From Plakobranchus ocellatus (lineage: Eukaryota; Mollusca; Gastropoda; Plakobranchidae): 20,155 bases of DNA. Each line of letters begins with the position of its first letter. The stretch's first letter is position 1. The stretch lies in NCBI GenBank assembly GCA_019648995.1, contig BLXT01001194.1:130331-150485 (forward strand), given 5' to 3'. Positions 20,137-20,155 of the stretch are shown one piece after another. The notes under the pieces were generated by a model. It saw only the letters and a program-made list of their open reading frames with translations. It searched no databases and was not told where the DNA came from. The position numbers and the translations under genes are program-made.

Positions 20137-20155
20137 AGGGGGGGGGGGGGGGGGG
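20137..20155. repeat. Terminal poly-G run
   Basis: Nineteen consecutive G end the window, after GCAAGAGGA. It is either a genuine G tract or a sequencing/assembly artefact at a contig end. Confidence 0.8.

Overview
This is an AT-rich, intron-containing animal nuclear sequence. It has long low-complexity tracts (CT/GA, GATT, poly-A/T), remnants of DNA transposons and a tRNA-like SINE. Nothing in it looks prokaryotic or viral. An invertebrate, possibly a lophotrochozoan such as a mollusc, fits the mix of repeats and intron sizes, but that placement is inference and cannot be settled from the sequence alone.

The only protein-coding gene I can support lies on the minus strand from 19119 down to 8178. 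It is the 3' part of a cationic amino acid transporter of the SLC7A1/2/3 (CAT) family. Nine exons can be read by homology: 19119-19005, 18278-18197, 16348-16208, 14873-14734, 12956-12854, 11910-11717, 10089-9923, 9091-8983 and 8386-8178. All have GT/AG borders and intron phases that agree from exon to exon. Joined, they give 1260 nt, or 419 residues and a TGA stop. Exons for the N-terminal part, roughly a third or more of a typical CAT, are not recognisable in the window and probably lie beyond 20155. A candidate polyadenylation signal sits about 260 nt after the stop, at 7918-7913 on the minus strand.

The introns and flanks carry mobile-element debris. A 313-bp TTAA-flanked element (10855-11167) has 13-bp terminal inverted repeats of piggyBac type. 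A second member (19341-19607) shares its ends, and a third diverged copy lies at about 1271-1489. A fourth possible relative is at 6908-7133. A tRNA-derived SINE head with A and B boxes is at 15089-15175. A GC-rich hairpin-bearing patch (12040-12145) and an hAT-like terminus (12506-12523) share one intron.

From 1 to about 7900 I find no gene: only AT-rich sequence, a 125-bp tandem duplication with expanded CT repeats, and scattered repeats. The window opens in a poly-T run and closes in a poly-G run, which suggests assembly-limited contig ends. I did not find a convincing new biological system. The best leads are the TTAA-element family with its shared subterminal hairpin, and the transporter's intron/exon architecture.
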